61,506 bases of DNA from assembly GCA_937949555.1 (NCBI GenBank), contig CALEDV010000029.1, positions 1 to 61,506 of the forward strand. Direction: 5' to 3'. A program made the position numbers and the translations under genes. The notes under the pieces were generated by a model. That model ran no database searches and had not been told where the DNA came from. It saw only the letters and a list, made by a program, of their open reading frames with translations. Positions 1-8,476 of this stretch are shown here, one piece after another. How positions within the stretch are numbered: position 1 is the first letter of the stretch; each line of letters starts with the position of its first letter. Source of the stretch: an uncultured bacterium (GTDB lineage Bacteria; Nitrospirota; Thermodesulfovibrionia; Thermodesulfovibrionales; Dissulfurispiraceae).

Positions 1-47
1 TCCTCTTTATGAAGGCAACATTGATAACAGCTATCATTGATTTCCCC

Positions 48-83
48 AAAAAAAAAGACAGGTCCTCATAGGGAGACCTGTCT
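48..83 (-). terminator. Rho-independent terminator of the fur-cytochrome operon
   Basis: On the minus strand a 9-bp perfect stem (56-64 with 75-83, 10-nt loop) is followed by a run of eight T. It lies about 20 bp past the cytochrome stop codon, so it closes the fur-cytochrome unit. Confidence 0.9.
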
Positions 84-101
84 CTGTCCATTGTTGATAT
101 C

Positions 102-545
102 CTAATACTTGACCTTTATCTTGTCCATGTCTTCCTTGGTAATGTCTTTCCATCTCTTCATGGTCCAGTTGCCTACCCAATCCTTGAAGAGTTTTAGATT
201 TTTTTGCCTCTCCTCGTCCTTTGAGCCTAAATACTGGTACATATTGCCTGCCTTGCCCGCAGCAGTCCCATCATCAAGCCGTCTCATCAGGGCGCCCGTG
301 TCAGGCCATGCCGTGTAAAACACTAAATGGCTGTAAGTATCCATCCTCATTCCCTGCCCCTTTGACATCCACTTGTCCTTGTCCTCCTTAAAGGCATAGT
401 ACTCTGGGGCAGAGTCCTTCCCATGACATGCAACGCATTTTGAATCAAAGAGAGGCTTGATGTGCTTCCTGTAGGTTACTTCCTCTGCCTGAGCCATAGC
501 TCCAAATACAAAGAGAGAAACCAATAGAATAAAACCCCTTAACAT
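102..545 (-). CDS. Periplasmic c-type cytochrome, single heme
   Basis: This 147-residue protein has an N-terminal signal peptide (hydrophobic residues 4-18, probable cleavage after AQA at about 20) and one heme-binding motif CVACH (C37, C40, H41) inside the pattern YRKHIKPLFDSKCVACH typical of small periplasmic or c-type cytochrome domains. A role in periplasmic electron transfer is inferred; the partner is unknown. The open frame extends upstream to 668, but the ATG at 545 is chosen because GGAGGTGAGGAAGGG precedes it and the signal peptide starts there. It follows fur by 19 bp and shares its transcript, which may make it metal- or peroxide-regulated. The C-terminal half is rich in Lys, Asp and Trp and was not recognised beyond the heme site. 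Confidence 0.85.
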   Translation of the reverse strand: MLRGFILLVSLFVFGAMAQAEEVTYRKHIKPLFDSKCVACHGKDSAPEYYAFKEDKDKWMSKGQGMRMDTYSHLVFYTAWPDTGALMRRLDDGTAAGKAGNMYQYLGSKDEERQKNLKLFKDWVGNWTMKRWKDITKEDMDKIKVKY

Positions 546-564
546 CCCTTCCTCACCTCCTTTA

Positions 565-1023
565 TTATCTATTTGGGGAGTCCTGAGATTCCCTGCAGTC
601 CTTACAGATACCATATAAATACAGCCGATGGTCGTGAAGATTAAAACCATGCCTCTCTGCAAGGGCACTTTGTAATATCTCTATAGCTGGTTCTTTAACC
701 TCTACTACCCTATTGCAGACAGTGCAAATCAGATGATCATGATGCTCATGATTATACAGGTGCTCATATCTGACAGAGTTATCAGAAAGATGGACCTCTC
801 TGGCAAGACCCGCTTCTGTAAAGAGCTTTAAGGTCCTATAAACAGTAGCCTGACCAATGCTCCTGTCCTGTGACTTTACTATGTCATACAGCTCTTCAGC
901 CGAAAGATGTCCCTCTGCCTGAAGAAACGCCTCAAGGATTGTCTCCCTTTGGGCGGTATCGCGCAGACCCCTTTTGGCTAAATAATTGCTCAGTATTTTT
1001 TTTTCCTCGTTGTTGATAACCAT
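565..1023 (-). CDS. fur: Fur-family metal- or peroxide-responsive repressor
   Basis: This 152-residue protein has the Fur family layout. The N-terminal winged helix (about 1-85) contains RGLRDTAQRETILEAF and the recognition segment GQATVYRTLKLF. The C-terminal dimerisation domain has the metal-binding HEHHDHLIC segment and two CXXC pairs (CTVC and CKDC), the structural zinc site. Family members repress genes in response to Fe(II), Zn(II) or peroxide, and sequence alone does not separate Fur, Zur and PerR. The gene leads a two-gene operon with the cytochrome. The start codon has no Shine-Dalgarno sequence and lies about 3 bases after the predicted transcription start. Confidence is high for family and low for the inducing signal. 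Confidence 0.93.
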   Translation of the reverse strand: MVINNEEKKILSNYLAKRGLRDTAQRETILEAFLQAEGHLSAEELYDIVKSQDRSIGQATVYRTLKLFTEAGLAREVHLSDNSVRYEHLYNHEHHDHLICTVCNRVVEVKEPAIEILQSALAERHGFNLHDHRLYLYGICKDCRESQDSPNR

Positions 1024-1032
1024 TATCGGTAA

Positions 1033-1060
1033 GTTATCAGAATCCCTCTCTGCCTGTCAA
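1033..1060 (-). promoter_or_regulatory. Promoter of fur, predicted leaderless
   Basis: The minus strand carries TTGACA (1055-1060), a 16-base spacer and GATAAC (1033-1038). The expected start point, about 7 bases further on, is near 1026, only about 3 bases before the fur ATG at 1023. No ribosome-binding site precedes the ATG. Confidence 0.6.
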
Positions 1061-1136
1061 GGTATTTTAATTGAAACACTACATCTTATATCCATAAAAA
1101 GATTTCTGTACAAACCCATTATTTTTGCTGTCTGTT

Positions 1137-1363
1137 GTCAACAACCTTAAATTGCCGATAGGAGTAAGAGGGTGTGCTGAAAAGGCCTTATTGCCACACC
1201 TTTTTACAGGGCCTTTGGACTTTTACAAATAATGCTATTTTAATCACCTCTTGATGACTGAATGACCTATGGCCCTTTTTAATAAACCCTGTGGCAGTAT
1301 AAAGGCTTTCAGGCATGCCCTCTTACTCCTTACAGGTTTCTATCGGCAGTTTTGGGTCAACAA
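1137..1363. repeat. 8-bp direct repeat flanking repeat copy 1 (target-site duplication)
   Basis: GTCAACAA occurs at 1137-1144, directly before the element end CCTTAAATTGCC, and again at 1356-1363, directly after the other end GGCAGTTTTGG. This is the signature of transposition with an 8-bp staggered cut. Confidence 0.8.
1145..1355 (+). mobile_element. Dispersed hairpin repeat, copy 1 (MITE-like, 211 bp)
   Basis: This non-coding element has long imperfect inverted arms. The left arm runs from AAATTGCCGATAG through GAGTAAGAGGG and a TGCTGAAAAGGCCTTAT block to TGCCACA. The right arm is its reverse complement except for an extra 9 bases (AAACCTGTA type) near the end. About 100 bases lie between the arms, including a near-palindrome TCACC-TCTT-GATGA. 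Three other copies occur at 13142, 39266 and 61366. The copy is flanked by a perfect 8-bp direct repeat. It sits between the divergent fur and hybrid kinase genes and contains no reading frame of interest. A non-autonomous transposon is the best reading; an RNA-level role is also possible. Confidence 0.8.
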
Positions 1364-1371
1364 TGTTTTTA

Positions 1372-1400
1372 TTGAAAAATTACAGACGCTTCATGATAAT
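1372..1400 (+). promoter_or_regulatory. Promoter of the hybrid kinase, predicted leaderless
   Basis: TTGAAA (1372-1377), a 17-base spacer and GATAAT (1395-1400) lie just outside the right direct repeat of repeat copy 1. The expected start point falls at 1406-1408, on the ATG at 1406, and no ribosome-binding site is present. Confidence 0.6.
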
Positions 1401-1405
1401 ATTTT

Positions 1406-3778
1406 ATGCCAATGGAATCAGGCAAAGTACTAATAATTGACGACAACCCAGAGAACCTTGCAATAACCTCACGGGTTCTTAAAAGGGCAGGCTATGAGGT
1501 GTTCTCTGCCTCTACAGGCACTGATGGCTTAAGAATAATTAAGGAAATAAATCCAGATCTCCTGCTACTCGATGTCCTTCTTCCTGACATAAGTGGATAC
1601 GAGGTATGTAGGATTATCAAGGCTGACCCCGATACCTGGCATATATTTGTCGTTTACCTCACCTCCGTAAATCGGTCCTCGGATGTAAAGGCAGAGGGAT
1701 ACAAGGCTGGCGCCGATGGCTATATCACAAGACCTATATCAAACAATGAACTTCTTGCGATAGTCGAGGCCTATCTCAGGCTATGCGAAAAGGCAAAGCA
1801 ACTGAAGAAAAGCGAAGAGAGATACAGCCTGCTTTGTGAGGTATCCATAGAGGGTATTGTTATACACGATTACAAGAGCATTATAGATGCAAACGGGACC
1901 ATGTTAAAGATGATGGGATACGAGTCCATTGAGGAGCTTAAGGGCATCCCATCGGTGATTGATCTTGTTGCCCCAGACTCAAAGGATATTGCCGAACAAA
2001 AAATAAAGTCAGGGCATGTGGGCGCATACACCCTCAACCTAAAGAGAAAGGACGGTTCCATATTCCCTGCTGAACTGCAGGCAAAAAACATTGTGCTAAA
2101 TGGGACTAAAGCAATGGTCGTCTCTGTAAGGGATGTTACGGACAGGATGATCTTGGAAAGGGAGCTAAAATATGCCCTTGAGAAGGCACTTGAGTCCTCA
2201 AAGATAAAATCACAGTTTATTGCTAATGTGAGTCATGAACTGCGCACCCCTTTGAATTCCATCATAATGATGACAGAATTAATAAGCAAGACAAAGCTAT
2301 CTCAGGAACAGCGTGAATACATGGATATGACCAGAAATGCTGCTGAATCACTGCTCTTGATAATCAATGACATCTTAGATCTATCAAAGATTGAGGCAGG
2401 ACGGTTTGAGATTGAAAATATCGACTTTGATTTTGCCGCTCTTTTATCTGGGATTTTTGAGATCTTTTCTCACCAGGCAAGACAAAAGCAATTGGCACTA
2501 AAATATACTTTAGACAGCAATATCCCAAGGGCGCTTAGAGGCGACCCTGCACGTATAAGGCAGGTGCTAATCAATCTAATCGGCAACGCAATAAAATTCA
2601 CCGAAAAAGGGGGCATCTCCATCTCTGTAAACATCCACAGCCAACATACCTCTGAAGAGGGCAAAAATATTTATACCCTCCTGTTTTTAGTCTCCGACAC
2701 AGGCAGGGGGATTTCTCAGGAAAAGCAGGAACATATCTTTGAGAGCTTCTCTCAAGAGGACAGTTCCATCAATAGGAAATACGGTGGGACAGGACTCGGT
2801 CTTGCGATAAGCCTTAATCTGGTGAGACTCATGGGTGGAACCATGTGGGTTGACAGCGAGATAGGCAAGGGAAGCAACTTCTACTTCACTATACCGCTGC
2901 AAGAAGGCAGTGTTGATTCATTAACAGACCCTCAATACAGTTCCCCTGAGGAGGATAAAGAATTTGCTCTAAAAACCCCTTCTGGGCTGAAGCTGCTTAT
3001 TGCAGAGGACAACCTGATTAACCAGACCCTTGTAAAGAGGGCCCTTGAGTCTGAGGGTTATTCTGTTATAACAGTCTCAAGCGGGATAGAAGCGCTGAGG
3101 GTACTCTCTGAAAAGGATGACATTGATTTGGTGCTTATGGATATGCAGATGCCGGAGATGGATGGCATTAGGACAACGAGGATAATTCGGGGCTCTGAGA
3201 GCCTTGAAAACATATCAATCAAGAATCCTCATATACCAATTGTAGCTATCACTGCCAATGCTATGAAGGGGGACAGGGACCTTTGCTTTGCAGCAGGGAT
3301 GAATGATTACATTACAAAACCCTTAAGGATAAAAGAATTGCTAATGGTTATTAACAGGAATGTGTATAATAGAAAAAACAGCCAAGGAGAGACCTTTGAA
3401 ATGGACATGGAAAACAAGGTGGAAAAAACCAAGGGGGATGATAATTTAATAGATAGGGCAAAGGCGCTCGAATTATTGGGTGGCGATGAAGAGATGCTTG
3501 AGCAGATCTATGTCATGTTTGCAAGTTATGCACCAGATCAAGTCAGTGAGTTAAAGGATGCCCTGCAAAAGGAGGACATGGAAAAGCTCAACAGGATATC
3601 CCACTCATTAAAGTCCAATGCAGGGACCATAGGGTGCGAAAGCCTCAGGCTTTCGGCATATCAAATGGAACTCGCTGCCAAAAATAAAGATCTATACAGC
3701 TTCATTGACAACTTCAAGGCATTTCAGGGGATTCTTGACAGGGTAATACAAGAGATCGGAAGCCTTAACAAGTCATAA
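1406..3778 (+). CDS. Hybrid sensor histidine kinase (REC-PAS-HisKA-HATPase-REC-HPt)
   Basis: This is a 790-residue soluble phosphorelay protein with no membrane segment. In order: receiver (about 6-125, phosphoacceptor D56 in DLLLLD), PAS sensor (about 135-250), HisKA dimerisation domain with H277 in FIANVSHELRTPLN, HATPase (N-box NLIGNAIKFTE, G1 DTGRGIS, G2 GGTGLGLAIS), second receiver (D579 in LVLMDMQMPEMDG) and HPt domain (H733 in HSLKSNAGTIG). All phosphotransfer residues are present, so an internal His-Asp-His relay is expected. The N-terminal receiver suggests input from another kinase. No output regulator is adjacent. The start is ATG 1406, with an in-frame ATG at 1412 as alternative. 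The gene converges with the MFS gene, leaving 12 bp between stops. Confidence 0.95.
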   Translation: MPMESGKVLIIDDNPENLAITSRVLKRAGYEVFSASTGTDGLRIIKEINPDLLLLDVLLPDISGYEVCRIIKADPDTWHIFVVYLTSVNRSSDVKAEGYKAGADGYITRPISNNELLAIVEAYLRLCEKAKQLKKSEERYSLLCEVSIEGIVIHDYKSIIDANGTMLKMMGYESIEELKGIPSVIDLVAPDSKDIAEQKIKSGHVGAYTLNLKRKDGSIFPAELQAKNIVLNGTKAMVVSVRDVTDRMILERELKYALEKALESSKIKSQFIANVSHELRTPLNSIIMMTELISKTKLSQEQREYMDMTRNAAESLLLIINDILDLSKIEAGRFEIENIDFDFAALLSGIFEIFSHQARQKQLALKYTLDSNIPRALRGDPARIRQVLINLIGNAIKFTEKGGISISVNIHSQHTSEEGKNIYTLLFLVSDTGRGISQEKQEHIFESFSQEDSSINRKYGGTGLGLAISLNLVRLMGGTMWVDSEIGKGSNFYFTIPLQEGSVDSLTDPQYSSPEEDKEFALKTPSGLKLLIAEDNLINQTLVKRALESEGYSVITVSSGIEALRVLSEKDDIDLVLMDMQMPEMDGIRTTRIIRGSESLENISIKNPHIPIVAITANAMKGDRDLCFAAGMNDYITKPLRIKELLMVINRNVYNRKNSQGETFEMDMENKVEKTKGDDNLIDRAKALELLGGDEEMLEQIYVMFASYAPDQVSELKDALQKEDMEKLNRISHSLKSNAGTIGCESLRLSAYQMELAAKNKDLYSFIDNFKAFQGILDRVIQEIGSLNKS

Positions 3779-3790
3779 TTGCCGACACAA

Positions 3791-4924
3791 TCACCTCCTG
3801 CAGAGGGTTAATAGGGTAGTTAAGGCGCTCATCATTACAAGCACACACATCATAACCACGCCCTTCCACCCCCATAAATTCCAGATCAGCCCTGGAGCAG
3901 CAGCGCCAATGCTGCCGCCAAAATAGTAGAAGAAGAGATAGAGGGACGAGGCAGAACCATAATTTTTCCCTGCCCTGTCTCCCACCATTGCACTTGCAGC
4001 AGGTTGAGTTATAAACAATCCAAGACATAGAAAAAACAGGCCTAACACAACCACAGACAGGCTCTGAAAGAGACTCAAAAGGATGCCAAAGAGGGCTGTT
4101 ACTAATCCAATAAATATAATCGCCTGCCTACCGTGCCTTAAAGAGAGGGCGCCTGCAAAGGGAGAAACAATACCGCTGACATATACCAAAAATACTAAGC
4201 TTAACTCAAAGGTGTCTAAGTTATAGGGAGGCTGGCTCAGATAAAAGGTTACAAAGGTGAAGGTTCCTGTGAAGGTAAAGAATAGGCAGAAGGCAATGAT
4301 AAAGGCCCCTACAAGATAGGTGTTTCTAAAATGCCAAGCCATGCCCTTAAATGAAGACAGGATATTTGCATTGGCAGTAAACCTCCTTGAGTCTGGGAGA
4401 AACCTCCACAGCAGTATGCCGCCCAGGAGATTCAATCCCCCAAAGATTATAAACATACTCTGCCAACCTACAAAGGCACTAATGATACCACCACCGAGTC
4501 TGCCAAAGAGCCCTGAGGTGATCATTGCCCCCACATAAATGCCCAAAGCCTTCCCCTTAACAGATTCATGAAACTCCTCAGTTATATAGGCAATAGCAAT
4601 CGCTGCAATCCCTGCTGCAAAGAATCCCTGAACTGCCCTAAGGGCAAGGAAAAGACAGAAGTCTTGCACAAAGGCTATTAAAAAAGTGGGGATGGAAAGC
4701 ATCAAGGAAGAGGAGACCATTACAGCCTTTCTACCCTTATAATCTGAGATTGGTCCGTACACAAGCAAGGCTATTGCAAGGGCAAGGATGTTGATTGATA
4801 CTGCAAGGCTCGCTATGGATGGGGCAACACCAAAACTCTGACTCAAAAGGGGCAGTATGGGCTGGGCAACATATATATCCGAGATGACAGTCACTGTGCC
4901 TACAAAGAGCACAACCATTGTCAA
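3791..4924 (-). CDS. MFS family transporter (efflux type)
   Basis: The 377-residue protein is hydrophobic throughout, with about 12 predicted membrane helices and a central loop near residues 180-195. The segment between helices 2 and 3, YGPISDYKGRKAVM, is the conserved MFS motif A (G-x3-D-x2-GR-x). The N-terminal YVAQPILPLLSQSFGV segment resembles YnfM/arabinose-efflux-type members. Substrate cannot be told from sequence; export of a small molecule or drug is the usual inference. It stands alone, divergent from pssA and convergent with the hybrid kinase. Confidence 0.88.
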   Translation of the reverse strand: MTMVVLFVGTVTVISDIYVAQPILPLLSQSFGVAPSIASLAVSINILALAIALLVYGPISDYKGRKAVMVSSSLMLSIPTFLIAFVQDFCLFLALRAVQGFFAAGIAAIAIAYITEEFHESVKGKALGIYVGAMITSGLFGRLGGGIISAFVGWQSMFIIFGGLNLLGGILLWRFLPDSRRFTANANILSSFKGMAWHFRNTYLVGAFIIAFCLFFTFTGTFTFVTFYLSQPPYNLDTFELSLVFLVYVSGIVSPFAGALSLRHGRQAIIFIGLVTALFGILLSLFQSLSVVVLGLFFLCLGLFITQPAASAMVGDRAGKNYGSASSLYLFFYYFGGSIGAAAPGLIWNLWGWKGVVMMCVLVMMSALTTLLTLCRR

Positions 4925-5038
4925 GGCATATCCTTTACTTCCAGATTCGGTAATTATGTTATGTCCTCCAAATAAGCAGCCAATAGATAGTAGAGATCTT
5001 TATTACAGTCAAAAGGGTTATTTACAATAACTCTGGTG

Positions 5039-5044
5039 TATAAT
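5039..5044 (+). promoter_or_regulatory. Isolated TATAAT box upstream of pssA
   Basis: A perfect TATAAT lies in the divergent MFS/pssA intergenic region (4925-5182), but no good -35 hexamer stands at the right distance. It may be an upstream promoter for pssA-leuA. Nothing else was recognised in this 258-bp gap except the closer promoter at 5146. Confidence 0.3.
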
Positions 5045-5145
5045 ACTAAAGAAACTAAAAATAGGGCTAAAGCAACAGGACAATTGGGCAAAGGAAACTA
5101 TACAGAATGCCCCTTTCGATAGGGCAGATACCCATATCTGCCTCA

Positions 5146-5173
5146 TTGACTATTGAACCTATTCTGCTAAAAA
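5146..5173 (+). promoter_or_regulatory. Possible promoter of pssA, leaderless geometry
   Basis: TTGACT (5146-5151), a 16-base spacer and TAAAAA (5168-5173) place the start point near 5180, about 3 bases before the pssA ATG. No ribosome-binding site is visible. The -10 match is weak. Confidence 0.4.
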
Positions 5174-5182
5174 CATTAACAA

Positions 5183-5974
5183 ATGCACATGCACCACAAA
5201 AAGATAGATTTTAAAAAGACAAAAAAGGGCATCTACCTTCTTCCTAATACCTTGACCCTCTGCGGGATGTACTGCGGTTTTTTCGCTATACTATCGGCGG
5301 TAAACGGCAATTACCTACACGCCGCATGGGCCATAATCCTTGCAAACATCTTTGATGGCCTTGATGGGTGGATAGCAAGGCTGACAAACACCTCAACCCG
5401 CTTTGGGATTGAACTGGATTCCCTATCGGACCTTGTAGCCTTTGGTGTAGCCCCTGCAATACTAATCTATAAATGGACCCTAATACCCTTTGGCAGGGTT
5501 GGCTGGGCTGTGGCATTTCTATTTGTTGCCTGCGGCGCTCTAAGGCTGGCAAGATTCAATGTTCAGACAGGCACAACAACATCAAAGGCCTTTAAAGGAA
5601 TGCCTATACCAGCAGCAGCCACGATAATAGCATCTATTGTCATCTTTTATTATGAATTCAATGATGGCACGCCAAGCAAGAACTTTATCTTCCCTGCGAT
5701 TACAACCTTGCTGTCATTGCTTATGGTAAGCACCCTTAGATTCCATGGATTAAAGGAGATCAACTTTAATGAACGAAAACCCTTTTGGTTTTTGGTAGTA
5801 TTTGTCTTAATATTGTTCGTGCTGTTGATACACCCATCAACAGCCATCTTCGTATTTGCAATGATCTATTTTGCCTGGGGATTGATAGAGAACACTTACC
5901 TGCTTTTCAAGAGGAAAAATGTCCCGGCTGAGACAGGACAGGAGCAAAATCTAATCTCGGAGGAGAGGAAATGA
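5183..5974 (+). CDS. pssA: CDP-diacylglycerol--serine O-phosphatidyltransferase
   Basis: This membrane enzyme makes phosphatidylserine, the precursor of phosphatidylethanolamine, from CDP-diacylglycerol and serine. The 263-residue protein carries the CDP-alcohol phosphatidyltransferase signature D-G-x2-D-G-x2-A-R within DGLDGWIARLT, followed by FGIELDSLSDLVAFGVAPA, with several membrane helices on both sides. The N-terminal stretch ITL-type motif (LLPNTLTLCGMYCGFFA) is usual for bacterial PssA. Two ATGs (5183, 5189) are possible starts and neither has a Shine-Dalgarno sequence. The stop overlaps the leuA start by 4 bp, so the two genes are cotranscribed, a linkage seen in several anaerobic lineages. 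No psd gene is in the window. Confidence 0.93.
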   Translation: MHMHHKKIDFKKTKKGIYLLPNTLTLCGMYCGFFAILSAVNGNYLHAAWAIILANIFDGLDGWIARLTNTSTRFGIELDSLSDLVAFGVAPAILIYKWTLIPFGRVGWAVAFLFVACGALRLARFNVQTGTTTSKAFKGMPIPAAATIIASIVIFYYEFNDGTPSKNFIFPAITTLLSLLMVSTLRFHGLKEINFNERKPFWFLVVFVLILFVLLIHPSTAIFVFAMIYFAWGLIENTYLLFKRKNVPAETGQEQNLISEERK

Positions 5975-7479
5975 ACACAATAAAGATATTTGACACTACC
6001 CTTAGAGACGGTGAGCAATCGCCTGGTGCATCAATGAATGTTGATGAGAAGATAATGGTTGCAAAACAGCTTGTAAAGCTCGGGGTGGATATAATAGAGG
6101 CAGGTTTTCCTATCGCCTCACAGGGCGACTTTGACGCAGTTAAAAGGATCGCTGAGGAGGTGCATGGCGCAGTGATAGCAGGGTTAGCCAGGGCAAAGGA
6201 AGAGGATATAAGGCGCGCCTATGAGTCAATAAAACAGGCACCTGCAAAGAGGATACACACCTTCCACTCTACCTCAGACATACATCTCAAGTATCAGTTT
6301 AGGGTAAGCCGTGAAGAGGCGCTCAGACGCTCAGCAGATATGGTCAGGTTTGCCAAGAGCCTTGTAGAGGATGTGGAGTTTTCTCCTATGGATGCCACAA
6401 GGACAGATATTGACTACCTTTTAGAGGTTTTAGAGGCAGTGGTTGATGCCGGGGCAAAGACCCTTAATATCCCTGACACAGTAGGTTATGCCCTTCCGCA
6501 GGAGTTTGGCGCCATGATCAAGAGGATAAAAGATAAGATCGGAGACAGGGCAGTTATATCTGTGCATTGCCACAATGATCTTGGACTTTCAGTGGCAAAT
6601 TCCCTATCTGCCATACTAAACGGCGCAGGACAGGTGGAATGCACGATAAACGGGATTGGAGAAAGGGCTGGCAATTGCTCCATGGAAGAGGTAGTAATGG
6701 CGCTGAAGACGAGGAGAGACTTTTTTAATGCTGACACAAATATCAATACAAAGGAAATAATACGCACAAGCCGACTCATAACGAGGATAACAGGCATACC
6801 GGTACAGCCAAACAAGGCTATTGTGGGCGCCAATGCCTTTGCCCATGAGTCAGGGATACATCAGGACGGTCTTTTAAAGGAAAAGATGACTTACGAGATA
6901 ATCAAACCCTCAGATATAGGACTGAACAAGACAGAGCTTGTCTTGGGCAAACACTCAGGGAGACACGCCTTTAAGTCCAGACTCAAAGAATTAGGCTATT
7001 CCCTAAGGGCTGAGGAAATAGAATCTGCCTTTGTAAGGTTTAAATCCCTTGCTGACCAGAAAAAATACATCTTTGATGAGGACATTGAAGCCCTTCTGTC
7101 CGAGCAGACAACCAAGGTCACAGAGACTTATAAACTTGTCGATCTATATGTAGCAGGTGGGTCTCAGGCAAAACCAATGGCAGCCCTTAAGATCTCTATT
7201 GGAGATAAGGTTATAGACAGGATTGAATATGGCGATGGCCCTGTAGATGCCGTATATAGGGCTATTGCAGGGGCAGTGGATACAAAAAGCACCCTGCTGA
7301 AGTTTGAGGTCAATAGCATAACAGGGGGTACCGATGCCCTTGGAGAGGTATCTGTTACCTTAGAGGAAGAGGGCAAAAAGGTGCGCGGACAGGGCGCTGA
7401 TACGAACATACTAATAGCCGCAGCAAAGGCTTATATTACAGCCCTTAATAAGTTAGCCATGAGGAGGGTTAACCAATAG
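5971..7479 (+). CDS. leuA: 2-isopropylmalate synthase
   Basis: LeuA condenses acetyl-CoA and 2-oxoisovalerate in the first committed step of leucine synthesis. The 502-residue length matches the standard bacterial enzyme. The catalytic TIM barrel (about 1-270) begins IKIFDTTLRDGEQSPGASM and contains the metal-binding HCHNDLGLSVANS, followed by NGIGERAGN. A linker with HESGIHQDG leads to the C-terminal LeuA dimer domain (about 370-500), which binds leucine for feedback inhibition. The start has the Shine-Dalgarno sequence GGAGAGG and overlaps pssA by ATGA. Citramalate and homocitrate synthases are related, but the full allosteric domain and motif set favour LeuA. Confidence 0.95.
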   Translation: MNTIKIFDTTLRDGEQSPGASMNVDEKIMVAKQLVKLGVDIIEAGFPIASQGDFDAVKRIAEEVHGAVIAGLARAKEEDIRRAYESIKQAPAKRIHTFHSTSDIHLKYQFRVSREEALRRSADMVRFAKSLVEDVEFSPMDATRTDIDYLLEVLEAVVDAGAKTLNIPDTVGYALPQEFGAMIKRIKDKIGDRAVISVHCHNDLGLSVANSLSAILNGAGQVECTINGIGERAGNCSMEEVVMALKTRRDFFNADTNINTKEIIRTSRLITRITGIPVQPNKAIVGANAFAHESGIHQDGLLKEKMTYEIIKPSDIGLNKTELVLGKHSGRHAFKSRLKELGYSLRAEEIESAFVRFKSLADQKKYIFDEDIEALLSEQTTKVTETYKLVDLYVAGGSQAKPMAALKISIGDKVIDRIEYGDGPVDAVYRAIAGAVDTKSTLLKFEVNSITGGTDALGEVSVTLEEEGKKVRGQGADTNILIAAAKAYITALNKLAMRRVNQ

Positions 7480-7549
7480 CAAAAGGGCAGAGGCAGGGGA
7501 GAGCAGGCCTATTCTTGAAGAATGTGCAAAACCTGTCATTTTTGTAATG

Positions 7550-7900
7550 TTAAGGGCCCTCACTGGGTCCCTGCAATTGCCCTGGAGACTTCTCGGGTTT
7601 TATGTCCCTTGTCATGATATCGGAGAGTTTATTGGTCAGAAAGTCAAGTTCTCTCTGCAGTCTTTGCCTTTCTGATCTGGGAAGGGCTGGGTTTGCTGCC
7701 CTTTCCTTTATCTCAGCAATCCTTTTTGTCAAAAGACTGATTAACAGAGAATCCTCATAAGAACTGGCGAAATAAGAAGAACCTCCAAGGGGGTAGGAGT
7801 CATTGGCAAAAAGCGTTGTATGGATTAGCAGATATAGGATCATGCAGATTACTGTAAAAACTGCATTGAGCTTTGCTGATAGGGGAGAAATGACTTTCAT
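7550..7900 (-). CDS. Hypothetical protein with signal or anchor helix
   Basis: I do not recognise this 116-residue protein. It has a positively charged N-terminus and a hydrophobic segment at about 14-32 that could be a signal peptide (possible cleavage after LFA) or a membrane anchor. A charged, helix-forming region follows (about 48-95; many Arg, Glu and Leu, likely coiled coil), and the tail is rich in Pro, Gln and Gly. It lies alone on the minus strand between leuA and kdsC and is divergent from kdsC. The ribosome-binding site is weak. A real envelope protein seems more likely than not, but it could be spurious. Confidence 0.55.
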   Translation of the reverse strand: MKVISPLSAKLNAVFTVICMILYLLIHTTLFANDSYPLGGSSYFASSYEDSLLISLLTKRIAEIKERAANPALPRSERQRLQRELDFLTNKLSDIMTRDIKPEKSPGQLQGPSEGP

Positions 7901-7939
7901 AACCCTTATTTTTACTTTTTTTGTTGGGAGTTATCAAGG

Positions 7940-8476
7940 ATGAGACATAACAATGAGGTCCTATCGCTGGCATCAACCATTAAATACTTAGTGCTTGATG
8001 TGGACGGGGTGCTTACACAGGGCGGAATCATATTTGATGATTCTGGAAGGGAGATAAAGATATTCAATGTAAGAGATGGCCACGGGATAAAAATGCTTCA
8101 GCATGCAGGCATAGGGGTTGGTATCATCACTGGCAGACACTCTGAGGTAGTATCTCTCAGGGCAAAGGAACTCCAAATAGAACATATCTTTCAGAACTCC
8201 TCAAATAAGGCGGAGGACTATGAGAGGATAAAAACCATCACAGGATTAAGGGACAAAGAGATTGCATGCATAGGCGATGACATTAATGACCTGCCCCTGA
8301 TGAAGAGGGTAGGACTTCCCATCGCTGTCAAGGATGCCGAGGAGGAACTCAAGAGACATGCCCTCTATATTACTTCCAGGGAAGGGGGTAAGGGAGCTGT
8401 GCGTGAGGCTTGCGAACTAATACTCAAGGCTCAAGGCAAATGGCAACGGATAATAGATGCATACCTTCAGGTTTAA
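7940..8476 (+). CDS. kdsC: 3-deoxy-D-manno-octulosonate 8-phosphate phosphatase
   Basis: KdsC removes phosphate from Kdo-8-phosphate in the route to the lipopolysaccharide inner core. The 178-residue protein is a capless HAD phosphatase. It has motif I DVDGVLT (nucleophile Asp near 20), the conserved KIFNVRDGHGIKML substrate loop, motif II ITGR, and motif IV GDDINDLPLM. The C-terminal REGGKGAVREACELIL is characteristic of KdsC, where it helps close the active site of the tetramer. No kdsA or kdsD is adjacent. It leads the kdsC-pgsA-plsY group and overlaps pgsA by 20 bp. Confidence 0.93.
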   Translation: MRHNNEVLSLASTIKYLVLDVDGVLTQGGIIFDDSGREIKIFNVRDGHGIKMLQHAGIGVGIITGRHSEVVSLRAKELQIEHIFQNSSNKAEDYERIKTITGLRDKEIACIGDDINDLPLMKRVGLPIAVKDAEEELKRHALYITSREGGKGAVREACELILKAQGKWQRIIDAYLQV

